Part shown: piece by piece, positions 41,629 through 53,010 of the stretch
Layout of the letters: each line of letters begins with the position of its first letter
How positions within the stretch are numbered: the stretch's first letter is position 1
NCBI RefSeq assembly: GCF_024139115.2
Contig: NC_085141.1
Span: 392,694,632-392,758,631 of the forward strand
DNA length: 64,000 bases
Origin: Armigeres subalbatus
Taxonomy: Eukaryota; Arthropoda; Insecta; Diptera; Culicidae
Direction: 5' to 3'
The notes under the pieces: model-generated
Told to the model about the DNA's origin: nothing
Seen by the model: the letters and a program-made list of their open reading frames with translations, nothing else
The model's database searches: none
Program-made: the position numbers and the translations under genes

Positions 41629-43323
41629 ACAACGGAATTGGGATCTTGAAAAAAAATCTCGTACCACTTTGAAAAACAAGAAGGGGAACGTTACGGCGCG
41701 ATGATTGTGTAACTAATGGGGCGATCCCTGCCCAGCACCAACGAGACCCCCCTTTTTTAAATGCCTCAGGGTCGGCATAGGCGCTTGATTATCGCGGCCA
41801 AGAAAACAATCAAATACTTTTCCTGAACACACTCCAACTTTATTAACGTCTTCGCATACAGGTACTAGTTTTCCCACTTTCTTATGTCCTATCTTCTACC
41901 TCTACTCTCTATCTACCCTATCTACCCACTTCGTTACGGTCACACGTCGGCGGGGCCCCGTTTCTCGAACCACCGTTCCACCTACTCCTCGTTTCTTCCT
42001 GCCGTTAGACCAGACTGCTACAAAATGGCCACTGAACACTGTCGGCTGGCTTGTAGCTCTGGGGGTAGCTACAAGGTTGATCAGACACAGGACGTCAACG
42101 GAACGACACTGCGGATTTCCACGCGTTGTCCAGGTTGGTGGTTCCAGGAACGACCACGTCGTTAACGCCGGCTTCAATTCCAACGGTAAAACACCTGGGT
42201 CCTGGATGGTGATGGGGTGAGTTTTTGCCGGTTAATGATGGCGGTGGATGATCGAGGAGCAGATTAGTGATGGTATTACCTTGATGATTCCCAATATTCT
42301 CTTCCGATTTTCTCGCTCGCTATTGCTTTAAAATAGCTCCAGCAATTTCCTTTATTGGGACTGGTAGTCGATTTCACGTCCTTCTTATACAAAAGTTGCG
42401 AACTAATGGTTCTTGGGATGCTGGTTAAGTCACTCAACAATAAGCAGGAACTCATCTACCCATCTAGCTAATGTCCCATGGTTTCCTCGATTTTACCACC
42501 CACAATGTCTGATTATCCATATCCTTTTTTGTGGCGTCTGGCGGCAGAACTATCGTGCTGTGGTTGCGTTCTGCATAGTGGGTGTTGGGTGGTGTCCAGT
42601 ATACATGTTTAAACAGTTTCTTGTTATTTTTGTACAACACTCTATATTGCGAAACACAAAAACACGAAAATCTCAAAGGTCTTAGACAGATCAACACACC
42701 ACTGGTTACAATTGTTATCATGCTTGCTATTTACCATCGCTCCGGAGGAGGGATACAAAGGGCACGAATTGACACTAACTATACAATGACCATTCAGCGA
42801 CTTCGCTGATTCGGTGCCATTGATATTATGGCACGTAACTTTGAGTTGAAGGAGGAAACCTACATAAGCTTAAGCACAAGACCCGTTCCTTTCACTCCTC
42901 CAGTATCTGCTCTAGTTCCCTGATTCCCAGCTTTTCCAGGAACATCTTGATGAGTTCAGCTTGACATTTTTCAAAGCTGTTTGGTTTCCATCGGTCGCCG
43001 AACTGACGTAGTAGTGGGGGTTTCTCGAAATGCAACCACCACCTTCCGACCTGTTCATGTCCGAGTATCATACCCATCACTGCACGCGCCCTTACTAAAT
43101 GTAAGACAAGTAACTAAATTTATTTGTGTGTAGATGCATTGAAAATGAACTACAGTGAACTCTCCCTAACTTGATATTCTGTAACTTGATATTTTCCTTT
43201 ACTCGATGAAATACAATATCTCTTCAATCCAGCATACTGCGTTCCCTCCGTAAGTCGATACCTCCTTTACTCGATATTCTCTTGGTCGAGGTAATTTACC
43301 AACGCTATATTTTTTGGCAGCCA
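41629..43323. other. Unannotated stretch (1.7 kb)
   Basis: Less AT-rich than average at 41690-42200. I looked for LTR or transposon ends and found none I could support. Frames on both strands overlap each other without known motifs. Confidence 0.4.
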
Positions 43324-44130
43324 TTACTTTGCACCGTTCAATGTGCAAAAACGATCCATTAAAAAATGAAAAACGATCCGTAAATAACATCTGATTGTTC
43401 CGTAAAACGCTACCATAAATCCATAAAATAGTTCGGGAGATTCCATAAAGAATAATTTTATGATCCACAAATCTTTGAAAAATGATCCATAAAAACTATA
43501 TTCTGATCCATAAAATATCAATTTTGCGCAATTTTGATGATCCATAATTTCAGTAATATGATCCATAATTTTGTTTATGTGATCCATAATTTTTATAATG
43601 TGATCCATAATGCTTGGAAAGAAGGCCAATGAAACTATATTAATTGATCCACACATTTTTTGAAATCTATGGATCATTTATCAAAATTTATGGATCATAT
43701 CGCCAAAACTATGGATCATTTGAACAAAGTTATGGATCAAATGGCCAGAATTATGGATCATATGACTAAAATTATGGATCATATTACTGAAATTATGGAT
43801 CATCATAACGATAAAAAATGCGCAAATTTGAAGTTTTCTGGATCAAAATATAGTTTTTTTTATGGATCATTTTCCAAAGATTTATGGATCATTTGTCATA
43901 CGTTCATGGGAAAATAGCAAGAATTGTATTGTTTTTCTTGTTAATGGAACGTATTTCCCTATTAATTGCTAAATTTTAGCTTAGTTATGGATCGAAAAAT
44001 TATTCTTTATGGAATCTCCTGAACTATTTTATGGATTTATGGTAGCGTTTTATGGAACATTCAGATGTTATTTAGGGATCGTTTTTAATTTTTTATGGAT
44101 CCGTCTTTATTGTTTATATGCAAAAGTATG
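43324..44130. mobile_element. Foldback element made of 21-bp ATGGATCAT repeats
   Basis: Two long arms (about 43324-43645 and 43665-44130) are reverse complements. Both carry the TTATTCTTTATGGAATCTCC word, CTATTTTATGGATTTATGG, and a run of ~21-bp units of the type ATGGATCATATGACTAAAATT. The left arm shows the complement (GATCCATAATTT). The centre is only about 20 bp, so the whole ~800 bp could snap back on itself. No transposase and no clear target duplication. Frames with MDHMTKI-like heptads are artefacts of the 21-bp period. Confidence 0.85.
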
Positions 44131-44439
44131 TTTTGCCATATTTTTTTTTCGACATTCTGAGTTTCAGATTGTATATGAATTAAGCGCAGATTGGATTTGA
44201 AAACAACAACTCTGCAAATGCACTGACGGTCTCCCAGAGTTTAGCGTTTGCTTCTTTGGACAATTTGCTGAGATCGAGGAAATATATAGTCGGGACACTC
44301 AACCAGATTTCCATAAAATCCGGTATATTAAACTGTTCGGGTGTAGAAATCGACTTATATTTACTGTAGACAAAAAGTCACTGATACATTTCAAGCAAAT
44401 TTGAACACAGTTATTTGTTTTTTTTTTTTATCTTTATGA
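44131..44439. other. Unannotated AT-rich spacer
   Basis: No feature seen. Confidence 0.4.
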
Positions 44440-44575
44440 GTGATTTATAATTGTCCCGGTAATCCCGGGATTTTCAGGATTGTAAGAAAAGATTCCCGGG
44501 ATTCGGAAAATTCCAATATTTCGTAAATCCCGGGATTTTTGGTCTCGGGTTGTCCCGGGGTGAACTCTCTAACAT
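44440..44575. repeat. CCCGGGATT cluster
   Basis: Several AATCCCGGGATTTT words and TCCCGGTAATCCCGGGATT in about 130 bp, each palindromic around CCCGGG. It resembles the GGTCGGGTTTCG MITE in style and may be another short transposon, but ends could not be defined. Confidence 0.5.
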
Positions 44576-44599
44576 ACGTATGTCCCTTTCGACTGTTTG

Positions 44600-45185
44600 T
44601 TAGCTTCGAATAAATAACATTTTCGGCCAAACCATTTTCGACCTAATAACCGTTTCGGCCAAACGTTCATTTCAGCAAAATTGAATTCGACTAGATGACT
44701 TTCGGATTAACGTGTTATTCGGCCAAATGGCATTCGAACAAATGGCTTACGCCGAACAACTTTCGGCCAAAACGACAAAAGGGCCGTTTGACTGAAAGTT
44801 GTTGTACAGAACAAGCTATCAGGCCGATGCCCATCTGATAGAAAATTTTATTTATCCGTAAATGTCGTTCGGCTATAAAAGTAATTAGTCATAGAAGCCC
44901 TTTTTTTAAATGGTCTTTTGGCTGAAAAAGCCATTTGGTGATATTTCAGCCAATGACATTTTCGACAGTATGACCCGTTCGGTCAATTTGCCCTCCCTGC
45001 AAAACAGCAAAACGACCAATTTGGCCAAACAATTGGCAATTCGTCCAAATGACTTATTCGGCCAACGACTTTTTCGGCCAAATTACCGGCTCGATATTAA
45101 ATTACCGGTTTTCGATATTCAATTCGGCCAAATAGAAATCGCCAACGACTCAGCCAAATGGCTTTCAGCCAAATAACCCTTCTGT
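44600..45185. repeat. Degenerate GGCCAAA-type tandem repeat
   Basis: TTTCGGCCAAACG, ATTCGGCCAAATGGC and AACGACTTTTTCGGCC words with ~20-25-bp spacing, same family as at 14.1, 22.9, 46.8 and 48.1 kb. Confidence 0.8.
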
Positions 45186-46795
45186 TTTAAGAAACAATAT
45201 TTGTGGAATATCCGGCGATTTTCTATGGACTAATTCCAAAGCGCTGGAAATTTCGAAGTATTTCCCGTGGACAATAAAAAAATCCTGATGATGAGATTTA
45301 TCTGGCGAAATTTGAAAGATTCTCCATCTCCAGTTCGATACCTTGAAAACATCGTGAAAAAAATCAGAAAAAATATTGAAGAAATTCGAAAAAATATATT
45401 CAAAAACCATGATGCTGATACACTCCATCGCCCCCAAAATGGTTTCCGGCGTGACGCGGCGTTTCTAAATTATGACGATATTCGGATTGGGGCACACCTC
45501 ACATGAAACTTCCGGAATACTTCCGCCATTTACAAAAAAAAAACGCCAAAAGCGTGAATAATAAGCTATCGCATGAAACTTTTTGGTCTGCAAATGGTAA
45601 TATGCACCCTAAGACGTTTCCCTGGTGCACCCTGTAGAGGTCCAGGAATGGGAATTAAATTCTATTGTATTTTACAGCCTCATTAGATGTTTATTCATAA
45701 GAAATCATGAAGAATGAGTTGTCACATGATCTGTTTTGGCCTGGAAATAAAATTCTTCCATCCTACAAGTTCCCATGGGGAACTGCGTGATAATCCGGGA
45801 GTGGCCAATGAGATCTTTCACTTTTAGAACCGTGTTATGTGTAGCTTTGTTATGAGGTAAAGTTTGAGAAAAGTTCCATATAATACAAAGTTTCCGTCGA
45901 AATACCCCAAACGCAAAATCGTAGGTACCCTAACAGAATCTGGAATAACTCCAGAACCATCCGGAATCTGGACACTACTCGAAATCGAAACTACGATAAA
46001 AACTGGCCCTTGTCGCAAAATTTCACATTGATCCGTTAAAAGCATACAGAGTTATATTCAATTTCAAAATTGATCGTCCGGAAGACCTTGGTCTTTTGGG
46101 AGTTAATAAGTGGAAATAGGGTAACAGCTCTGTTTTTTTAAACAGCCACAAACATGTGCATGCCAGAAATAAGCATATAGTTATTAGGTTCCTCATGAAA
46201 ATCATTTTTTATTTCATAAAATTTAGTCCAAAGAAATCTTGAAATAGTTGATTTCTATACTTTCATTGCATATAATTCCACGCATATAATTCAATTGCAC
46301 CTCAAGAGCGGTAAGTGCAAATTGAAACTAATACATCTGGATGATGAAGGGACATAACAGCTTTCGATTGGAACCTGTTGATTGAAAATTGATAAAGATT
46401 AACTACACCCAGGTTTTTTTTTACGCGGTTGGATTTCATTAATTTCTCGGTTAACCTGAACTTTCACAGCTTTGAAAATACCCTCTGAATTTTCTTTGAT
46501 TTTTTGTGAATTTTTTCGTGGGATTAACTCATTGTTTCATTGACGCTGAAGGTCTTAAACAACCAAAACCGAACCGTGTAAAAAAAAACCTGGGTGTATG
46601 TCAAATCAGCCAATAAAAAATATATAATGGGTAAAAATAAAGAAAAAACAACGTTTTTTTTACCAAATTTCCAAAAATAGATGTGTGCCGTGCACAAACA
46701 ACAGAGTATCAAATTCCCTATCGAAAAACCTATCTTTTGATATAAAAACAGTGGATTCCTGAGATATTGAATTCAATGCCTTTTTTCAGGAAAAA
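45186..46795. other. Unannotated AT-rich stretch (1.6 kb)
   Basis: No supported gene, RNA or transposon end. Confidence 0.45.
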
Positions 46796-48150
46796 AAACC
46801 CATTGTGGAATGGGTTATTTAGCCGAATGCCATTTGACCGAACAGTTGAAAAGAAAACTATTTGTGTAGAGTACGTAATTAGAAGAGAGTAGTGAGACAT
46901 TGGAATAAGAAATAAGATGTGAGAAAAAGGAAGTGAATTGAGAAATTAGAAGTGAAATCAAGTGAAAAGTTAGGAGTAAGGAGTGAGGAGTGATAAGTTT
47001 AAAGTGAGGAGTAAAAATAGAGAAAGTGGAAAAAAAGAAATGAAAAGTGACAACTGTGCAGTTGGAATTGAGAAGTGAGAAGTAAAAAGTGAAAAGGTCG
47101 AAGTAAATACTGAGAAGTGAAGAGTGAGAAATGAGAAAAAAAAGTGAAAAGTGAGAAAAGAGAAGTTAGAAGTGATTAATTTGAAGTGAGAAGTGAATAG
47201 TGAGCAGTGGGAACTAAGAAGTAAGATGTAAGAATTGTGAAGTGAAAAGTGAGAAGTGAGTAGTAAGAAATACGAAGGGCGTAGTGAGAAGTGAAAAGAT
47301 AGAAGTAAGAAAGGAAAAGAAATAAGTGAGGACCGAGGGGTGAGAAGTGAGGTGTGACAAGTGAGAGAAGGGATGTGATAATCCCTTCTTTCTTCTTTCT
47401 TCTCCTTATTTCGTTCATCAATTTTTTTTTTCTGTTCTCTTCTTCCTATATCTTTGTTCTTTCTCTTCCCTTCTTCCTTCAGTCTTATTCTTCCTCTCTT
47501 TTTTTTCTTCATCCACATTCTTTCTCTTTCCTCCTTTCTTTTTTCTTTTTCTTCTCTTCTTTCTTCTTACTTTTTTTTTCTATCTACACATTTTTTTCCC
47601 TTTCTTTTTCCATATTCCTTCTTCTATCTTCCTTTTTCCTTTATCCTTATTCTTTCTCTTTTCTTTTTCCTTACTCTTTCTGTTATTTTTTCATCTTTTT
47701 TCTTCCTTTCTCTGTCTTCTTTATTCTGTCTTATATCTCACCATTCACTTCTCATTTCTAAACATCTCGCATTCCACTTCTCAATAATTTCACACTTCTC
47801 ACCTATGCTTCTTTTTTTCCTCACTACTCACTTCCTAACACACTCAACAACTATTACATCTGACTTCTCAACATTCACAAGTCACTTTTCAATTCTCATT
47901 TCTCACTAATCATTCTCATTTGTTAGTGCAGACAACTCACTACTCAGTACTCACTTCAATTTCTCACGTCTAACTACTCTGTACTGACTTCGAACTCATC
48001 CCATTTGTCAATCCTTAATTCTCACTTTACACTTCGAACATTTCTCTTCCCACTTCACTCAATAAGATAATAAATTGGGACTTTTCGGCCAAATGGCGTT
48101 CGGCCAAATGACCCTTTTGTTTAAATGGAATTCGACCAAATAACTTCATG
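46796..48150. repeat. Composite block: GGCCGAA - GAGAAGT - pyrimidine tract - CACTTCTC - GGCCAAA
   Basis: In order: GCCGAATGCCATTTGACCG near 46810-46845; purine words GAGAAGTGAGAAG on the plus strand at about 46860-47380; a TTCTTTCTTC pyrimidine tract at 47380-47735; pyrimidine words CACTTCTCATTTC at 47736-48060; and TTCGGCCAAATGGCGTTCGG near 48085-48150. The purine and pyrimidine halves form an imperfect inverted repeat more than 1 kb across. The block at 14.07-14.99 kb has the same order, so this is probably one composite repeat family. Ser/Phe-rich and Lys/Glu-rich frames here are artefacts. Confidence 0.8.
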
Positions 48151-48799
48151 TCATGAAGTGTTTCACACCTTAAATCTCTTATCAACTTTTGTCCTCTTAT
48201 AAATTGAATGCAATCAACTAGTGCAGTGGTCAGCACAGATACCAGCAGCCAACAAATTTGGTAACTATATCCGTGTAGTTGCCATGTTTAGCAAACCTCA
48301 ATTCATATGTTGTTAATTTTCTGCCAAGAATATTATATTCTCGTGAACCCGTGTTTTCATTTAATCTTCGAGAATACACTGTCAGAAGCATTATCTACCA
48401 GTCAGTTACTGTGTTGGCAACAGGACTTCCGGTACGAATAAATGAAGGGCATCAAAACTACGGATCATTTATTCTCTAGGTCTTCTAGGTCTGATCTCCC
48501 TTCCCTGATGTTGAGCAGAGAATTGGCAAGTAACATCTGGTGCTATTTTTCTTTCTTCGCTCATCTCCAAAATATGAATTCAAAATACTTACTGATGAGA
48601 ATATCGAAACAAAATTTACTCAAAATTTTGGTAGTTTCCTCTTTCTTTCGCATGATCGTTGGCAAAACTAGAGCAAGCTGCAAGCACCTCACAAAGGTTT
48701 TTCGGCCCAATAACCCAAATTTGAGTATATTCAATATTCTCAATTTGGAGTTGTTCGCTTTGGGTAAATTAAACTTAGCTTTGGGTAAATTGGTTGCAT
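48151..48799. other. Unannotated AT-rich stretch
   Basis: Contains several TTTGGGTAAATT and CCCAATAACCCAAATTTGAG words in its last 130 bp, similar in style to sequence at 56385-56470, which may be parts of one short interspersed element. Confidence 0.4.
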
Positions 48800-48823
48800 G
48801 TTATTTAAGGCAAACTACCTAGT
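48800..48823. repeat. 24-bp direct repeat, left copy
   Basis: Identical over 24 bp (ends in GGCAAACTACCTAGT) to 56357-56380. Possibly the target duplication of a large insertion or part of a dispersed element. Confidence 0.5.
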
Positions 48824-48989
48824 TGCGTTGCGTTGCGTGGTAACGGAGTATGCATATTCTTCAACTTTCTTACCCCAATTGCTTATTGGGATATAATAGC
48901 AACCCAATTGGAGGTCCAAAATGATAAAGCACGAAGGCTACCATTGCCGGCCACGCCCATCTTCTCCGTTACTAGGGAAAGAAAGGAAA

Positions 48990-51046
48990 TGATGATATGA
49001 CATCTACTTAACGAGAGGCCAGTGACTCACCGACGCCTTCGATTGCGGAATGTCACTCGCAGGCAGTTTCAGCGTACTGGACTGCCTGAGCTTAAGGCAC
49101 GCTGCAATCGAATCACAAAAATTATCAAGGCCAGAATGGTGGACTTCAAAAATAACGATTTCTCGAATAAGATCCGCACTCTCCCAGATTATGCTAAGCC
49201 GTTCTGGAAAATGACCAAAATTCTAAAATCCAAGCCTCGGACCATTCCACCTTTGATCCCACTAGACAACAATGGCTCTAAGGATCGCTTGATAACTCCT
49301 GCAGAGAAGGTCGCTGAAATAGGTCGTCACTTCGTCAGCTCACACAATCTTGGGCAGAACATCGTCAGTCCACACGAAGCAGCCGTCAACGAGCATGTTA
49401 ACAACATCCATTTGATTCCCAACGACTTCTCGGAGGAGTTGGAGATCTCAGCTGGCGAATTGACGGCCTATATCAAATCGTCGAAGAACATGAAGGCCCC
49501 AGGCTTCGACAGCATCCTGAATCTCGAGCTCAAACACATGAGTGCTCCGTTCTTTGAGCACCTCTCGCTGATCTTTAATCAGTGTCTCCGGCTCAGCTAC
49601 TTCCCATCGTCCTGGAAGTCAGCGAAAGTCATCCCCATCCGGAAGCCTGGGAAGGATCCTTCCTCACCCAAAAGCTATCGTCCCATCAGCCTTCTCTCAG
49701 GATTATCCAAGCTATTTGAAAAAGCTATTCATCACCGGTTACTTGAGTCTGCCGAAAATCTCAACATCTTGCTCGAGGAACAGTTTGGTTTCCGACGCGG
49801 TCGGTCAACTGTACACCAACTGACCCGAGTTACCAACGTCCTCAGACGGAACAAGTTTGTCTCGAAAACATCCGCCATGGCCTTACTCGATGTCGAGAAG
49901 GCATTTGACAATGTATGGCATGATGGCCTGGTGTACAAACTACAACGCTACAATCTTCCCAGCTACCTGGTGAAAATCATCAACAATTACCTGTCGGCAA
50001 GGACATTCCGGGTCTCAATCAGCGGAGCGTGTTCCAATGCGCACAACATTGTCGCAGGCGTTCCCCAGGGCAGTATCCTCGGGCCCCTGCTTTTCAATCT
50101 GTTCACCTCCGACATGCCAGAACCTCCAGAAGGCGGCATTCTGTCTCTGTTCGCAGATGACACATCCATCGTCTACAACGGTAGAGTGATCAGAGCGCTA
50201 GTGGCAAAACTCCAACGAGGCCTGGATGCCCTGACAGAGTACCTCACCAGCTGGAAGATCTGTATCAACGCGGCGAAGACCCAGGTCATCATTTTCCCCC
50301 ACTCCAAATCCCCTAAACTAGTTCCGCCTGGGGACTGTAAAATCATCCTCAATGGCACGACTGTGGAATGGGCCAATGAGGCCGACTACCTTGGCTTGAC
50401 CCTCGACAGCAAGCTTATTTTCAGGCAGCAGGTTGACAAAACGGTGACAAAGTGTAACGTCTTGTTGAAACTACTGTACCCTTTGATCAACCGCCGGTCG
50501 TCATTGTTCCTGAAAAATAAGCTTGCTGTCTACAAGCAAATCATCCTCCCTGTGATCGAATACGGCATGCCTGTCTGGGAGAGCTGCGCTAAAACCCACC
50601 ACCTCAAACTTCAACGGGTCCAAAACAAATTCCTGAGGATGATCCTCAACACCCCTCCCAGGACAAGAACATCCGAGGTTCACCGTCTGGCCGGAATAAA
50701 AACCTTACATGAACGCTTTGGTGAGTGTAAAGAAAAGTTTAGGGTCCGTTGCTTGCATTCGGATCAGGCTTCAATTAGGGCGCTAGTTCCAATCTAGGTT
50801 ATCAAATTTTTATTGTAATTATTAGTGTACATAGTAGTTAGGTTAACAAATTGAAAAAAAAAACACACGCACCAGCGCCTCCTAAAGGCCGTCATATTAA
50901 CAGTATATCATATAAACACTTAAATAACAATGTAAACATAAAAATTTAAAATTGAAGTTGGAGGGCCAAGCCGGCCGAACACTGTATATGTAGAAAAATA
51001 ATAATTGTAGAACAGAAAATTATTAAATAAAGAAGAATTTTACTAC
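48990..51046 (+). mobile_element. Jockey-type LINE, 5'-truncated
   Basis: Encodes only the RT and C-terminal part; the gag-like ORF1 and the endonuclease are absent. The 3' untranslated region of about 250 bp holds an AAAAAAAAACACACGC run and a final AATAAAGAAG. The 5' boundary is approximate and no target duplication was found. Similar to Juan elements of Aedes by motif memory. Confidence 0.75.
49022..50797 (+). CDS. Jockey-clade reverse transcriptase fragment (intact RT, no endonuclease)
   Basis: 591 codons without interruption. The frame opens inside the protein, starting VTHRRLRLRN at GTG, so this is a truncated polypeptide rather than a true start. RT motifs in order: KNMKAPGFDSILN (about residue 156), SAKVIPIRKPGKDPSSPKSY then RPISLLSGLSKLFEK, EEQFGFRRGRSTVHQL, ALLDVEKAFDNVWH, VAGVPQGSILGPLLFNLF, the catalytic SLFADDTSI, and YLGLTLDSKL. 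The C-terminus with VIEYGMPVW and LQRVQNKFLRMI then CLHSDQASIR is typical of insect Jockey elements. All visible RT catalytic residues are present, but the lack of promoter, ORF1 and endonuclease makes the copy dead. Confidence 0.85.
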   Translation: MTHRRLRLRNVTRRQFQRTGLPELKARCNRITKIIKARMVDFKNNDFSNKIRTLPDYAKPFWKMTKILKSKPRTIPPLIPLDNNGSKDRLITPAEKVAEIGRHFVSSHNLGQNIVSPHEAAVNEHVNNIHLIPNDFSEELEISAGELTAYIKSSKNMKAPGFDSILNLELKHMSAPFFEHLSLIFNQCLRLSYFPSSWKSAKVIPIRKPGKDPSSPKSYRPISLLSGLSKLFEKAIHHRLLESAENLNILLEEQFGFRRGRSTVHQLTRVTNVLRRNKFVSKTSAMALLDVEKAFDNVWHDGLVYKLQRYNLPSYLVKIINNYLSARTFRVSISGACSNAHNIVAGVPQGSILGPLLFNLFTSDMPEPPEGGILSLFADDTSIVYNGRVIRALVAKLQRGLDALTEYLTSWKICINAAKTQVIIFPHSKSPKLVPPGDCKIILNGTTVEWANEADYLGLTLDSKLIFRQQVDKTVTKCNVLLKLLYPLINRRSSLFLKNKLAVYKQIILPVIEYGMPVWESCAKTHHLKLQRVQNKFLRMILNTPPRTRTSEVHRLAGIKTLHERFGECKEKFRVRCLHSDQASIRALVPI

Positions 51047-51690
51047 TACTCATCGACGCCCTCATAGAGTTGGATGGTTCGTAGGGAATATAGTTAAGGA
51101 ATATCATCATAAGCAAATGATATAAGTTTGTACAGACGTTGGGAGTGACAATGCTAAGGAATTTACGTCGTTCCGTTCTCCATAGTGTTGCTTTTTCTTG
51201 GGGTGGGACAAGGTATTAGACTTGCCCTGGCTAATTAGCCTAGGTTTAAGCGCCAATACTCGCTCTCTGAAACGAGAAAAAAAATGCCCCACCCACCTAC
51301 CAATATATGTCAATAGTCACTTCCCTTATTGGTTACAGAAGAAACTTCGGCAAAGATAAAAACCATAATTTTTGTCAACAAAAAATACAGATGCGAATTT
51401 TAACATGATTTTTGAGCGATAGCGATGATCTTTGCCTAATGAATATGCATGGGTTCTGTACGAGATGGACAAACACATGCTTCCCATAAACAAAATTGCC
51501 AAATAATGTAGAAATTGTTTTATATGTAACTTGTAGCTGCTATAAACGTAGTAACAAATACAACAAATAGTAACAAATTGATTGCTATGAAAAAGTATCT
51601 CATTCTTTCGGATCGTACATTTAAGGAGGAAAGAAAATTGGCAAACAGTCACTGAGAGTAGTAGGGTTATCGCTGAGAGTTGCACTGATA
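51047..51690. other. Spacer between the two LINEs
   Basis: AT-rich sequence without supported features. Short minus frames here have no known motif. Confidence 0.45.
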
Positions 51691-51750
51691 CTTTTATTTA
51701 TTTTATTTATTTATTACTTGTCTTCGAACTAATCGTACAGACAGATACTA

Positions 51751-53010
51751 CTAACTAGTTATACTACTTTTAAACACACACTTGGTCATATTATAATTAA
51801 AATAAACATACACTTCATTAAAACGCCGACAACAAATATCAAACGGGTTATTTTGCCCAAAAACGGTGCGGTGTGCTGGAAGACGTAGGAAATCTGTATG
51901 GCGGGTTGATCTCGCTGGAACGTTGATGTTGACATTACTCAGCAGCGTCGGACAGTCAATGTTATGAGACAGGATATCGAACACGAACAACCGTTGAAGA
52001 AGGATTCTCCTGCTAGCCAGAGATGACAGATGAATTAATCCACAGCGATGCTCATATTGTGGAAGGCGGACGGGGTCATTCCACGGGAGTCGACGAAGCG
52101 CAAATCGAATGAAATTTCGTTGAATTCGCTCGATCCGATTACTCTGCACCACGTGATATGGAGCCCACACGAGGACAGCGTATTCCAGTGCACTGCGGAC
52201 CAGGGCACAGTAGAGAGATTTCAAGCAGTATATATCTTCAAACTCCTGAGCGTTTCGTTTTATAAATCCAAGCATTGCATACGCCTTGGCGGTTGTTGTA
52301 GTTATGTGCAAATTGAAGTTGAGTCTAGAATCTAGCTGGACGCCAAGATCCTTGACGGTGCCGACTCTTGTGATACTGGCGGCAGACATATTATAATCGA
52401 AGACAGACGGACTTCTCGATCTACTGAATGATATCACATTGCATTTTTTAACGTTGATTTCCATTCCATTTAGCGTGCACCAGTTTACCAATGCGTCGAC
52501 GTCAGCTTGGAGAGCACAGCATTCTACCAATGATGACACAACTCGAAAGAATTTTAAGTCATCAGCGAACATCGCTTTCGGGGATTTAATTGTGGTGCAA
52601 AGATCATTTACAAAAAGCACAAATATGAGTGGACCTAGGTGACTTCCTTGTGGAACGCCGGAAGAGATAGCGAAGGAATCCGAGCAGGTTCCGTTAATGC
52701 GCACGTACGCTTTACGCTCAATTAGGTAGGAATATATCCAACGAGTCAGCCAGGTGGGTAGGCCCATTCTGTCTAATTTATCAACAGCCAATAAATGCGG
52801 CACTCGATCAAACGCTTTGGTGAAGTCAATATAGATGGCGTCGACTTGCTGCCGATTCTCGAGGTTATTGACCAAAGAAGAAACGAATGACATGAGATTG
52901 GTCGTGGTAGATCTTTTTTTCACAAAGCCATGTTGATATTCAGAAATGATATGATGTATCTTCGGGTAAAGCGCGTCGTAGACCAAGCTCTCGAAAACTT
53001 TGATAAGCAA
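51751..53010 (-). CDS. CR1 ORF2, reverse transcriptase C-terminal part
   Basis: Continues the RT after a one-base frameshift near 53010-53030. It begins LIKVFESLVYDALYP, then SEYQHGFVKKRSTTTNLMSF, YIDFTKAFDRVPH, ISSGVPQGSHLGPLIF, catalytic AMFADDLKF, and VKDLGVQLDSRL. The C-terminal region ends ...MTKCVFKSSITS. Both catalytic Asp residues of FADD and that of DFTKAFD are present, so the frameshift rather than active-site loss kills the copy. Confidence 0.88.
   Translation of the reverse strand: MLIKVFESLVYDALYPKIHHIISEYQHGFVKKRSTTTNLMSFVSSLVNNLENRQQVDAIYIDFTKAFDRVPHLLAVDKLDRMGLPTWLTRWIYSYLIERKAYVRINGTCSDSFAISSGVPQGSHLGPLIFVLFVNDLCTTIKSPKAMFADDLKFFRVVSSLVECCALQADVDALVNWCTLNGMEINVKKCNVISFSRSRSPSVFDYNMSAASITRVGTVKDLGVQLDSRLNFNLHITTTTAKAYAMLGFIKRNAQEFEDIYCLKSLYCALVRSALEYAVLVWAPYHVVQSNRIERIQRNFIRFALRRLPWNDPVRLPQYEHRCGLIHLSSLASRRILLQRLFVFDILSHNIDCPTLLSNVNINVPARSTRHTDFLRLPAHRTVFGQNNPFDICCRRFNEVYVYFNYNMTKCVFKSSITS

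Noticed and set aside
41640..42870. Possible solo LTR or retroelement end
   Set aside because: The composition differs from the flanks, but no TG...CA ends with matching target duplication were found.
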